Source: an uncultured Clostridia bacterium (lineage in GTDB: Bacteria > Bacillota > Clostridia > Christensenellales > Pumilibacteraceae). From it: a stretch of 9,565 nucleotides of DNA. The notes beneath the pieces are model-generated. The model made no database searches. It saw nothing but the letters and a program-made list of their open reading frames with translations, and was not told the origin of the DNA. The stretch is from positions 1 through 9,565 of the forward strand of contig CANPYH010000056.1 in the NCBI GenBank assembly GCA_947588325.1. Reading direction: 5' to 3'. Made by a program: the position numbers and the translations under genes. Positions 1-6,885 of the stretch are shown here, in pieces (the first letter of the stretch is position 1; each line of letters starts with the position of its first letter).

Positions 1-3000
1 CTTCCTTTCCGACCGCTCCTTCCACTGCTCGATAGCCGTAACCCACACGGACGGGGGTTTATCTCCGGGCGCGGCGACCTTACCCGTTACCGTCACGAGC
101 GAATCGGGCACAAACGCGCCCTTGAGCTTGGGCCAGGTACTCGGCGAAATCATGAGTTCCACCGTGCCGACGAGATCCTCGAGCACGCCCGCGCCGAATT
201 CCCTGCCGTTCTTGGAAAACCGCTTACCCGCGCTGACCAGCATACCGCCGAGCTTGACGACGGAGCCGTCTTTAAGCCCGTTGGTCTCGGCAACGACGCC
301 CTCCTCCGACTCCGTATCTTCCGTCGCAATCGAGGCTATATCGAGGGTGTTATACTCCATCTCGGAGAGTTTGTCACTGTATCCCTGCAAAGGGTGACCG
401 GATATATACACGCCCGTAACGTCCTTTTCGTGACGGAGTTTTTCGCGCTCGCTGAACTCCTTGACGTCGGGATATACGAAATCGTCCTGCACCTTTATGC
501 CGTCGCCGAACATATCGAACATGTAATATTGCCCGTTCATCGTCGCCTTGTTGTCCGAAGCAACCCTGTCGACGAGGAGGGGATAGGCCTGAATAAGCAC
601 GGCGCGGGGCTTACCGAAGCAGTCGAATGCGCCCGAATATATAAGGCTCTCGATCATCTTGGAGTTGAGCTTGTTGACGTAGTTGCGGGACAAGAACTCG
701 TATAAGTCGGCGTACTCGCCCTTTTCGCGGCGGTTCTCGACTATCTGCTCCATAATCCCCTCGCCCACGCCCTTGACGGCGGCAAGGCCTATGCGCACGC
801 AATCCCCCTCGACGGAGAAGCCGACCACCGACTTGTTTATGTCGGGCGGCAGGACGGTGACGTGCTTTTGTTTGAGGTAGGTCAGGTAATTTGTTATCTC
901 GTTAATCTTGTCTATGCGGTTGTTAAGTACGGCGACTATGAACTCTTTGAGGTGGTGGCACTTAAGATACGCCGTCTGGTATGCGACGTAAGCATATGCC
1001 GCGGCGTGCGACTTATTGAAGGCGTATGAGGCGAAGTCCATCATCTCCGAGAACAGCTCGTCGGCGTCCTTCTCGCTCATGCCGTTAGCCACCGCGCCGC
1101 AGACGGGGACGGTCTCCCCCTTTTCGTTGGTGAAAGTGCCGCCGTGTATGAAAGTCTTGCGCTGTGCGGCGAGGGCTTCGTGCTTCTTTTTGGACATCAT
1201 GCGGCGAATGGAGTCGGCGCCGCCCATGGAGTAGCCCGCAAGCTCGCGGCAAATGTTCATAACCTGCTCCTGATAGACGGTTACGCCGTATGTCGGCGCA
1301 AGTATCTTGGCGAGAGCGGGGTGTTTGTACTTAATATCCTCGGGGTGCTTCTTGTTATGTACATATGTTCCTATGTATTGCATAGGACCGGGGCGGTAGA
1401 GGGATATACCCGCGATTATATCCTCTATACAGTCGGGCTTTAAGTCCTTCATGAAGTTCTTCATGCCGCCGCCCTCGAGCTGGAACACCGCGTGCGTGTC
1501 GCCCTCGCCTATCATCTTATACACTTCGGGGTCGTCGTACGCCATGTGATAGAAGTCGATAGTCTTGCCCGTCGTCTGCTTGACGAGGTCTATTGCCTGC
1601 TTTATATCGGTCAGGTTCATAAGTCCGAGGAAGTCCATCTTGAGCAGTCCGAGCTCCTCCACCTGCACCATGTTGTATTGGCAGGCGACTATTCCCTGCC
1701 CGTTCATATTGAGCGGAGCGTGGTCGCTTATGGGGTCGCGGCAGATGATAACTCCCGCGGCGTGAAGCCCCGTCTGTCTCGGCATTCCCTCGATCTGTAT
1801 GGCGATGTCCAGCACGCGGCGAAGGGTGTCGTCGGTGTCGTATATCTCGCGCAGTTCGGTTACTTCGTGGTTAGTGCCGTCCTTGTCCAACTTCTTACCG
1901 AGGCAATGCTCGATCGTGAGGTTGCCCATCATGTCGGGCATGAGCTTGGTTATGCGGTTCATGTCCTGGAAAGGTATGTTAAGCACGCGGCCGACGTCCT
2001 TAATCGCCGCCTTCGCCTTCATGGTGCCGAATGTGCATATTTGCGAAACGTGGTCGTCGCCGTACTTGGCACGAACGTAGTCTATGACTTCGCCTCTCCG
2101 CGCCACGCAAAAGTCTATGTCGAAGTCGGGGTTGGAGACGCGCTCGGGGTTGAGAAAACGCTCGAAAAAGAGGTCGTAGCCCAGCGGTTCGATCTTGGTT
2201 ATGCCTATAGCGTATGCTATAATACTGCCCGCGCCGCTGCCTCTGCCCGGTCCGACGGGTATCCCCTGGCTCTCGGCGTAGTTGATAAAGTCCCACACGA
2301 CGAGGAAGTAGTCGGCAAAGCCCATTTTGGTAACGACGTCGAACTCGTAGTCGGCGCGCTTCTTAATCTCCTCGGTAATGGTGCCGTACTTCTTTTTCAG
2401 CCCCTCCCAGAGCAGAGTGTGCAGGTACTCCTCACTGCTCGACCCGTCGGGGGTGGTGTATACGGGGTATAACATCTTGCGGGTGAAAAAGGACTTGCAG
2501 TCGCCCACTTTATCCGCTATCTCGAGGGTGTTGTCCAGCGCTTCGGTGAGTCTTGGGAACACCGCCTCCATCTCCTCGCGGGTTTTGAGGTAGAACTCGT
2601 TGGTGGGGAAGTAGGAGTCGTCGTCCACGCCGTCCTCGCTCTCGCTCACCTCTTTGTCGTCCTGCACGGAGAGGTGGTCGCCGAAGGCTATACATTGCAG
2701 CACCTTTTGGGTGTAACTGTCCTCTTTGCGGAGGTAGTGCACGTCGTTGGTGGCGACGATTTTAACGCCGTTCTCCCGAGCTATGTTGACGAGATAGGGC
2801 AAAACGGTCTTTTGCGAGCGAAGATTATGGTCCTGTATTTCTATATAATAGTCGTCGCCGAAGAGGGCTTTGAACCGCTTGACTACGCGGTCCGCCTCCT
2901 CCATATTCCCCGCGAGTATGGCTTGCGGCAGCTCCCCCGCTATGCAGGCGGAGAGGCAGATCAGCCCCTCGCTGTGTTTGGAGAGCAGGTCGAAGTCTAT

Positions 3001-3384
3001 GCGCGGTTTGTAGTATAATCCTTCGGTGAAGCCGAGAGAGACGAGCTTGATGAGGTTGTGATAACCCGTCTCGTTCTTGCAAAGGAGTATGAGGTGGTTA
3101 GCCTTGGGCTTCTTCTGCCCCGGGGGCGTGGAGTGAACGTGCATGTCGGGCGCGGTGTATACCTCGCAGCCGATTATGGGCTTGACTTTGAAGTCGCTCT
3201 TTTTATTGAAGTCCGCGGCGGCTTTGTAAAAGGACATTGCGCCGTACATATTGCCGTGGTCGGTAATGGCGACGGCGGGCTGACCCAACTCGGCGCAGCG
3301 CGCGAATATCTTGTTTATCCTCGTCGCGCCGTCCAGCAGCGAATATTCGGTATGAAGGTGAAGGTGTACGAAAGGTTTGGACAT
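1..3384 (-). CDS. dnaE: DNA polymerase III subunit alpha (partial, 3' end beyond window)
   Basis: This is the replicative family C polymerase subunit. The first 1128 codons are present in one open frame and continue past the left edge; probably a few tens of residues are missing. The N-terminal PHP domain (about 1-220) retains all nine metal ligands: His9, His11, Asp18, His43, Glu74, His97, Cys147, Asp214, His216. The polymerase core includes GPGRGSGAGS, the catalytic pair in PDFDIDF (Asp422, Asp424) and the third aspartate Asp584 in MDFLGL. A helix-hairpin-helix is near 870 (AAVKGVGEG) and an OB-fold runs from about 1040 (VKLGGMLVSAGKRF) to 1115. The lack of a DnaQ-like exonuclease insert identifies it as DnaE, not PolC; whether the genome also has PolC cannot be seen. 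It starts 2 bases after whiA and is probably cotranscribed with it. Confidence 0.98.
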   Translation of the reverse strand, partial: MSKPFVHLHLHTEYSLLDGATRINKIFARCAELGQPAVAITDHGNMYGAMSFYKAAADFNKKSDFKVKPIIGCEVYTAPDMHVHSTPPGQKKPKANHLILLCKNETGYHNLIKLVSLGFTEGLYYKPRIDFDLLSKHSEGLICLSACIAGELPQAILAGNMEEADRVVKRFKALFGDDYYIEIQDHNLRSQKTVLPYLVNIARENGVKIVATNDVHYLRKEDSYTQKVLQCIAFGDHLSVQDDKEVSESEDGVDDDSYFPTNEFYLKTREEMEAVFPRLTEALDNTLEIADKVGDCKSFFTRKMLYPVYTTPDGSSSEEYLHTLLWEGLKKKYGTITEEIKKRADYEFDVVTKMGFADYFLVVWDFINYAESQGIPVGPGRGSGAGSIIAYAIGITKIEPLGYDLFFERFLNPERVSNPDFDIDFCVARRGEVIDYVRAKYGDDHVSQICTFGTMKAKAAIKDVGRVLNIPFQDMNRITKLMPDMMGNLTIEHCLGKKLDKDGTNHEVTELREIYDTDDTLRRVLDIAIQIEGMPRQTGLHAAGVIICRDPISDHAPLNMNGQGIVACQYNMVQVEELGLLKMDFLGLMNLTDIKQAIDLVKQTTGKTIDFYHMAYDDPEVYKMIGEGDTHAVFQLEGGGMKNFMKDLKPDCIEDIIAGISLYRPGPMQYIGTYVHNKKHPEDIKYKHPALAKILAPTYGVTVYQEQVMNICRELAGYSMGGADSIRRMMSKKKHEALAAQRKTFIHGGTFTNEKGETVPVCGAVANGMSEKDADELFSEMMDFASYAFNKSHAAAYAYVAYQTAYLKCHHLKEFIVAVLNNRIDKINEITNYLTYLKQKHVTVLPPDINKSVVGFSVEGDCVRIGLAAVKGVGEGIMEQIVENRREKGEYADLYEFLSRNYVNKLNSKMIESLIYSGAFDCFGKPRAVLIQAYPLLVDRVASDNKATMNGQYYMFDMFGDGIKVQDDFVYPDVKEFSEREKLRHEKDVTGVYISGHPLQGYSDKLSEMEYNTLDIASIATEDTESEEGVVAETNGLKDGSVVKLGGMLVSAGKRFSKNGREFGAGVLEDLVGTVELMISPSTWPKLKGAFVPDSLVTVTGKVAAPGDKPPSVWVTAIEQWKERSERK

Positions 3385-3399
3385 GTTCACTCCTTTTTA
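3385..3399 (-). promoter_or_regulatory. ribosome binding site fixing the dnaE start
   Basis: On the minus strand AAGGAG followed by TGAAC precedes ATG at 3384. The site lies inside the last codons and stop of whiA, so ribosomes finishing whiA would be delivered to dnaE. It decides the start codon of dnaE. Confidence 0.85.
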
Positions 3400-4310
3400 T
3401 CTGTGTAATGCGCCGCGAGCGCAGCCAGCTTTTCCAATCTGTGCTTGACGCAGGACTTGCTCACTCCGAGCGTCTCGGCAAGCTCGCTCATGTTCGCTTC
3501 GGGGTATGCGAGGCGAAGAAGGGCGGTGGTGCGAAGCCGCTCGTCCAACGTTTCCAGCCCCGTCGCCCTATCCAGCGCGTTTATCGCCTCGATCTGCTTT
3601 GCCGAAGCCGATATCGCCCTGTCGATGTTGGCGACGTCGCAGTTCTGTTGCGCCGTGGCTCTCTTTTCCAGCGACGAAACGACCATCTCTTCCTGCAGGT
3701 CGAGCGCCGCCTTGCTCGCTCCCATGAATGTCAGCGCGTCGCATATCTTTTCTTTGCTCTTGAAGTAGACGGTATATTTGCCGTTACGAACGCCCTGCCG
3801 CGCGGGTATATCCGCCGAAGCGAAAAGCGCCGCAACGTCGCCTCTTAACTTCTCCCCGCTGAAAGACATTTCCATGTGGTTATTCTTCCCAGCCGAGAGA
3901 AATCCCGAGCCGAGGAAGGCTCCGCGCGCATAAGCCCGCTTGTCAGAGTCCCGCCTGACCAGTCCCTCCGCTATCCCGTCTACGCGGCGGAACCCACCCG
4001 CGCCGTCGGTAAATATCCCGAGCAGAACGAGGAGTTCTTTCCCCCGTTCGAAGGTCAGCGTTATGTGCTTTGCAAAGGTAACGCGAGGGGGCGCGAACAT
4101 AACCGTGAGTGACAGCCGAGCAAGGAGAGCGGGCATATACTCGTTATCCGTCACCACGCTCACCGTCATTTCCCCGCCCGAGAGATTGACGCTGCCCGCC
4201 GCCTGCACTATCGCCGAAAACTCGGCAAGCGCCTCTCTGCGGCTGCTCGGGGTTATTGCGGCAAGCTGCTCTTTTGCCTGCCTGCTTAACGTTTCGGCTC
4301 TGCTTTTCAT
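3387..4310 (-). CDS. whiA: DNA-binding protein WhiA
   Basis: WhiA is a conserved Gram-positive DNA-binding protein. It controls sporulation septation in Streptomyces and affects division and chromosome segregation in Bacillus. The 307 residues show the family layout: an N-terminal domain, a degenerate LAGLIDADG homing-endonuclease-like fold (KRAYARGAFLGSGFLS, then YTVYFKSKEKICDALTFMGAS), the NCDVANIDRA segment, and a C-terminal helix-turn-helix around SELAETLGVSKSCVKHRLEKLA. I chose ATG at 4310 because it gives MKSRAETLSRQAKEQL, which aligns with the usual WhiA N-terminus, and an ATGA overlap with the PHP stop. A TTG at 4346 would add 12 residues and a 40-base overlap and looks spurious. No strong Shine-Dalgarno precedes the ATG, consistent with coupled translation. 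Its 3' end supplies the dnaE ribosome binding site. Confidence 0.95.
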   Translation of the reverse strand: MKSRAETLSRQAKEQLAAITPSSRREALAEFSAIVQAAGSVNLSGGEMTVSVVTDNEYMPALLARLSLTVMFAPPRVTFAKHITLTFERGKELLVLLGIFTDGAGGFRRVDGIAEGLVRRDSDKRAYARGAFLGSGFLSAGKNNHMEMSFSGEKLRGDVAALFASADIPARQGVRNGKYTVYFKSKEKICDALTFMGASKAALDLQEEMVVSSLEKRATAQQNCDVANIDRAISASAKQIEAINALDRATGLETLDERLRTTALLRLAYPEANMSELAETLGVSKSCVKHRLEKLAALAAHYTDKKE

Positions 4311-5047
4311 CGGCTTATGTGCTTGAAAATCGGGAGCTTGTCCCAATTGACGATAAGGTCGAAGGGCAGTCCCGCCTCTTTGACCGCCTCTATCTGGCAG
4401 GCAACGTCGCCAACGCGGTCTGGCGTATGCGCGTCGCTGTCCATAATGAACTTACACCCGAGAGAGGCGAGCATAACGAGGTCGTCCGCCGTCATGTCGC
4501 GGTGCTTGCCGTTCAGCTCCATATACGTCCCGTATTCCGCCGCCGCCCTGCCCACTTCGGCAAGGTCGATTTTGCAGTCGTGCATGGGGTGGGAGATAAT
4601 GTCGATCTCGTTGGTAGTTATGGCGTTGACGTAAGCGTCGGTATTGCGGACGAGCATTTTTTTGGAGTTTTTAGTCAGCAGGTTGCGGGCGAAAAAGGAG
4701 AAGTTATCCCCGAACCGCAACGGCTTGACAAACTTATGATAGCCGCATATCGAGACTTCGAGCTTATCCGCCACGGGAGCGGAGTCTATCTCGCCGCGCG
4801 GGGAGAGGAAGTTAGCCTCCATGCCCGCGTATATCCTTATCTCGGGGTATTTGGCGCGGAGTGCGGCGACCTCTTCGAGAAAGCGCGGGAAGGCCTTGCG
4901 CTTAACTCCGTGCGAGCGGTGGTTAAGCCCATGGTCGGTTATCGCAATCTCTTTCAGCCCGACGGAGATAGCCGCGCGGACGTTGTCCTCCACACTGCCT
5001 TTGCCGTGACTGTATGTCGTATGAGTGTGATAATCGCCGAAAATCAT
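4307..5047 (-). CDS. PHP-domain metal-dependent phosphoesterase
   Basis: A 246-residue single-domain PHP protein resembling YcdX and histidinol-phosphatase-like phosphoesterases. The full metal-binding set is visible: His7 and His9 in HTHTTYSH with His14, Asp38/His39 in ITDHG, Glu77 in GMEAN, His104 in CGYH, His153 in SHPMH, and Asp205/His207 in DSDAH. It is therefore probably an active trinuclear-metal hydrolase of a phosphate ester; the substrate is unknown. Its ATG overlaps the murB stop (ATGA) and is preceded by GGGGGA, so translation is probably coupled to murB. Its own stop overlaps the whiA ATG in the same way. A PHP gene in this murB–whiA neighbourhood is, from memory, frequent in Clostridia, which suggests a role linked to cell-envelope or growth control, though none is proven. 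Confidence 0.92.
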   Translation of the reverse strand: MIFGDYHTHTTYSHGKGSVEDNVRAAISVGLKEIAITDHGLNHRSHGVKRKAFPRFLEEVAALRAKYPEIRIYAGMEANFLSPRGEIDSAPVADKLEVSICGYHKFVKPLRFGDNFSFFARNLLTKNSKKMLVRNTDAYVNAITTNEIDIISHPMHDCKIDLAEVGRAAAEYGTYMELNGKHRDMTADDLVMLASLGCKFIMDSDAHTPDRVGDVACQIEAVKEAGLPFDLIVNWDKLPIFKHISR

Positions 5048-5853
5048 GCAAATTCCCCCAAATATATGACCTCCTCGGTCAGCGTTACGCCGAACTCCGC
5101 CCGAACCTTCTCCTTCGCTATCTCTATCAGCGAGCGTATGTCCGCAGCGCTGCCGCCCTCGTTAATAATGAAGTTGGCATGCTTATCGCTTATCCTTGCG
5201 CCGCCTACGGCATAACCTTTAAGCCCCGCTCTTTCGATGTAATATCCCGCGCTCACGCCGCCGACCCGACGGAATGTACTGCCGAATGTGCGCCCGACAG
5301 GCTGAGTCGCCGCCCGCCTTTCCGCAAAACAGCGCATACGCTCGGCTATTTTCCTCCTATCCCCCTCTGTAAGTGCGATGGTGGCGGAGAGTATTACTCC
5401 GCGGGGCAGTCCTACCGTTCGTCGGTACTGCGGTCGGAGCATATCCGCGGTCACGGTCACTACCCCGCTTTCCGTCAGCACCTCCGCGCTGACCAGCAGG
5501 TCGGACAGCTCCCCGCCGAACGCACCCGCATTCATAACCACCGCGCCGCCCAAACTTCCGGGGATCCCGCAAGCCCATTCCAGCCCGCTCAGTCCGCACT
5601 CCGCCGCTATCCGTGACAGCCGCGGGAGGGCAATGCCGCTTTCCGCCGTTATAAACGTGCCTCGCACCGAGACTTTATCGCACCGCATTACGAGCACGCG
5701 ACCGCTTATCCCGCCGTCCGAGACGAGGATTTTGCTCCCTCTGCCGATCACCGTTTCGCCGCGGAACTTAAGCGAGGTTGCCTCCCGAACTATCTCGATA
5801 TCCGCCTCGCCGCCCACGCCTACCGTCGTAAATTCCGACATTCGGCGGTTCAT
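5044..5853 (-). CDS. murB: UDP-N-acetylenolpyruvoylglucosamine reductase, compact form
   Basis: MurB is the FAD enzyme that uses NADPH to reduce UDP-GlcNAc-enolpyruvate to UDP-MurNAc in cytoplasmic peptidoglycan precursor synthesis. Visible are TTVGVGGEAD (9-18), the FAD loop GRGSKILVSDGG (37-48), GIPGSLGGAVVMNAGAFGG, YRRTVG, GSTF with catalytic Ser192, GYAVGGARISDKHANFIIN, and LTEEV with catalytic Glu261. At 269 residues it is about 30 shorter than typical Bacillota MurB. It lacks the usual N-terminal helix and has a short segment (20-35) before the FAD loop. The FAD loop also has Lys where Asn is usual (GSN). An in-frame TAA two codons upstream rules out a longer N-terminus. ATG 5853 has AAGGGAG 8 bases upstream; ATG at codon 5 (5841) is an alternative if the overlapping promoter is used. 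Its stop overlaps the next gene by ATGA. Confidence 0.93.
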   Translation of the reverse strand: MNRRMSEFTTVGVGGEADIEIVREATSLKFRGETVIGRGSKILVSDGGISGRVLVMRCDKVSVRGTFITAESGIALPRLSRIAAECGLSGLEWACGIPGSLGGAVVMNAGAFGGELSDLLVSAEVLTESGVVTVTADMLRPQYRRTVGLPRGVILSATIALTEGDRRKIAERMRCFAERRAATQPVGRTFGSTFRRVGGVSAGYYIERAGLKGYAVGGARISDKHANFIINEGGSAADIRSLIEIAKEKVRAEFGVTLTEEVIYLGEFA

Positions 5854-5855
5854 AT

Positions 5856-5884
5856 ATTATACTCCCTTCCGCGCGATATTTCAA
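5856..5884 (-). promoter_or_regulatory. sigma-A-like promoter overlapping the murB start region
   Basis: On the minus strand TTGAAA (5879-5884) and a perfect TATAAT (5856-5861) are separated by exactly 17 bases. That is 11 of 12 consensus positions with ideal spacing. The -10 box ends only 2 bases before the murB ATG, so the predicted transcript would start within codon 2. The spacer also contains the murB ribosome binding site AAGGGAG (5862-5868). Confidence 0.6.
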
Positions 5885-5887
5885 GTA

Positions 5888-5918
5888 AAATATGTCCCAT
5901 ACGCCTTGTAACATATTT
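5888..5918. promoter_or_regulatory. inverted repeat upstream of murB promoter, possible operator
   Basis: Perfect 8-base arms AAATATGT (5888-5895) and ACATATTT (5911-5918) are separated by 15 bases, just upstream of the -35 box at 5879-5884. The spacing between arm centres (23 bases) is about two helical turns, which would suit a dimeric regulator on one DNA face. There is no known match that I recognise; the arms are AT-rich, so chance is a real alternative. Confidence 0.35.
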
Positions 5919-5979
5919 ATGCTTCGCGCGGGCGAGTGGTGCGCGCTTAACGCTTAACGAGCGCCAAATAGCTCACCAA

Positions 5980-6801
5980 TTAACCGCTTATGAAACTTTC
6001 CAGCATTTGCGCCACGCCGTCCTCGGTGTTAGGGGGTGCAACGACGTCCGCCACCCGCTTGCACTCCTCGCGCGCATTACCGATCGCTACGCCCAGCCCC
6101 GCCGCTTTCAGCATATCCACGTCGTTATTGCTGTCCCCGAACGCCGCCGTGTCAGATATATGTACGCCGAGCCTGTCCGCAAGGAATTTCAACGCGCTGT
6201 CCTTGCCCGAGTTTTTGGGTATGGCTTCGAGGTATATGGGGCGGGAGAACACGAACTTAAAGTCGGGATAGTCGCCCGCTCGCGCCGTAAACTCCTCGTA
6301 CAGCTCGCGTATGCGCTCGGGCGTTTCTATCATGAGCAGTTTGTCAAAGTCGCCGCCGTACCCCCGCATATACGCCGTGAGGTCGCCCACTATCTCATAC
6401 TCGCAATCGGTTATGACCGAGTATTGCCGCGCCTCATTGGTCATGCGCGAACAGAACATGTGCTCCCCCGAATAGGTCTGGCAGATAATCCGCCTCTTCT
6501 CCAGCTCCTCGGCAAGCGCGATTATCCCCCGCCGTTCCATGGGCACGCGGCGGAGTACTTTGCCCTCGGCGTCCGCCGTAAGCCCGCCCTGATAGCATAT
6601 CACGGGCACATTCGGTTTTTCCTCGCCGTAGATTTTGGGGAGCAGTTTCTTTATGCTCGGGTAGCTCCTTCCCGTACATATGACGAAGGTCCCGCCCGCC
6701 GCGCGGTATGCGGAAATAGCCCGCTTCGTCCGCTCGCTTATGCTGCCGTCGGGAAGTGAGAGTGTGTCGTCAAAATCTGAAAAGACCAGTCTGTATTTCA
6801 T
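5980..6801 (-). CDS. Cof-type HAD-IIB family hydrolase
   Basis: A 273-residue haloacid dehalogenase-superfamily phosphatase of the Cof/type IIB group, soluble and without membrane segments. All four HAD motifs are visible: DFDDT with nucleophile Asp9 and acid/base Asp11, Thr43 in CTGR, Lys200 in SGKDSALK, and GDSNND with Asp223 and Asp227 binding Mg. The stretch between motifs II and III is the expected alpha/beta cap. Family members dephosphorylate sugar phosphates, flavin or cofactor precursors; the substrate cannot be read from the sequence. The ATG is supported by AAGGA six bases upstream. It stands 84 bases after uvrC and 126 bases before murB with no convincing terminator on either side, so it may be cotranscribed with uvrC. 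Confidence 0.93.
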   Translation of the reverse strand: MKYRLVFSDFDDTLSLPDGSISERTKRAISAYRAAGGTFVICTGRSYPSIKKLLPKIYGEEKPNVPVICYQGGLTADAEGKVLRRVPMERRGIIALAEELEKRRIICQTYSGEHMFCSRMTNEARQYSVITDCEYEIVGDLTAYMRGYGGDFDKLLMIETPERIRELYEEFTARAGDYPDFKFVFSRPIYLEAIPKNSGKDSALKFLADRLGVHISDTAAFGDSNNDVDMLKAAGLGVAIGNAREECKRVADVVAPPNTEDGVAQMLESFISG

Positions 6802-6885
6802 GTTTCGTCCTTCGCTGTTCGCTTATGCGCGCCGCTATTGCGCCCTTGCGTGCGTGTTTCAGTTATGCCCATGCTTAATAATTAT

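Noticed and set aside
1492..2472. 326-codon plus-strand open frame opposite dnaE
   Set aside because: It is codon-aligned antisense to dnaE. It stays open because the sense gene rarely uses TTA, CTA and TCA codons; the translation resembles no family and dnaE is unambiguous.
4311..4346. Longer whiA starting at TTG 4346
   Set aside because: The extra 12 residues do not resemble WhiA N-termini and would create a 40-base overlap with the PHP gene; ATG at 4310 fits both the family and the ATGA junction.
4256..5215. 319-codon plus-strand open frame opposite PHP, whiA and murB ends
   Set aside because: It is codon-aligned to the PHP gene and explained by the same codon bias. It crosses three well-supported minus-strand genes.
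5945..5972. Hairpin and tandem GCTTAAC repeat after the HAD gene as a terminator
   Set aside because: The stem is short and bulged (GCGC and TTAA pairs) and no T-run follows on the minus strand. The repeat is only two 7-base units.
6007..6759. 250-codon plus-strand open frame opposite the HAD gene
   Set aside because: Codon-aligned antisense shadow; all four HAD motifs confirm the minus-strand gene.
6802..6885. Terminator or promoter between uvrC and the HAD gene
   Set aside because: No stable stem with a T-run and no plausible -35/-10 pair was found in these 84 bases; only the AAGGA ribosome binding site of the HAD gene stands out.
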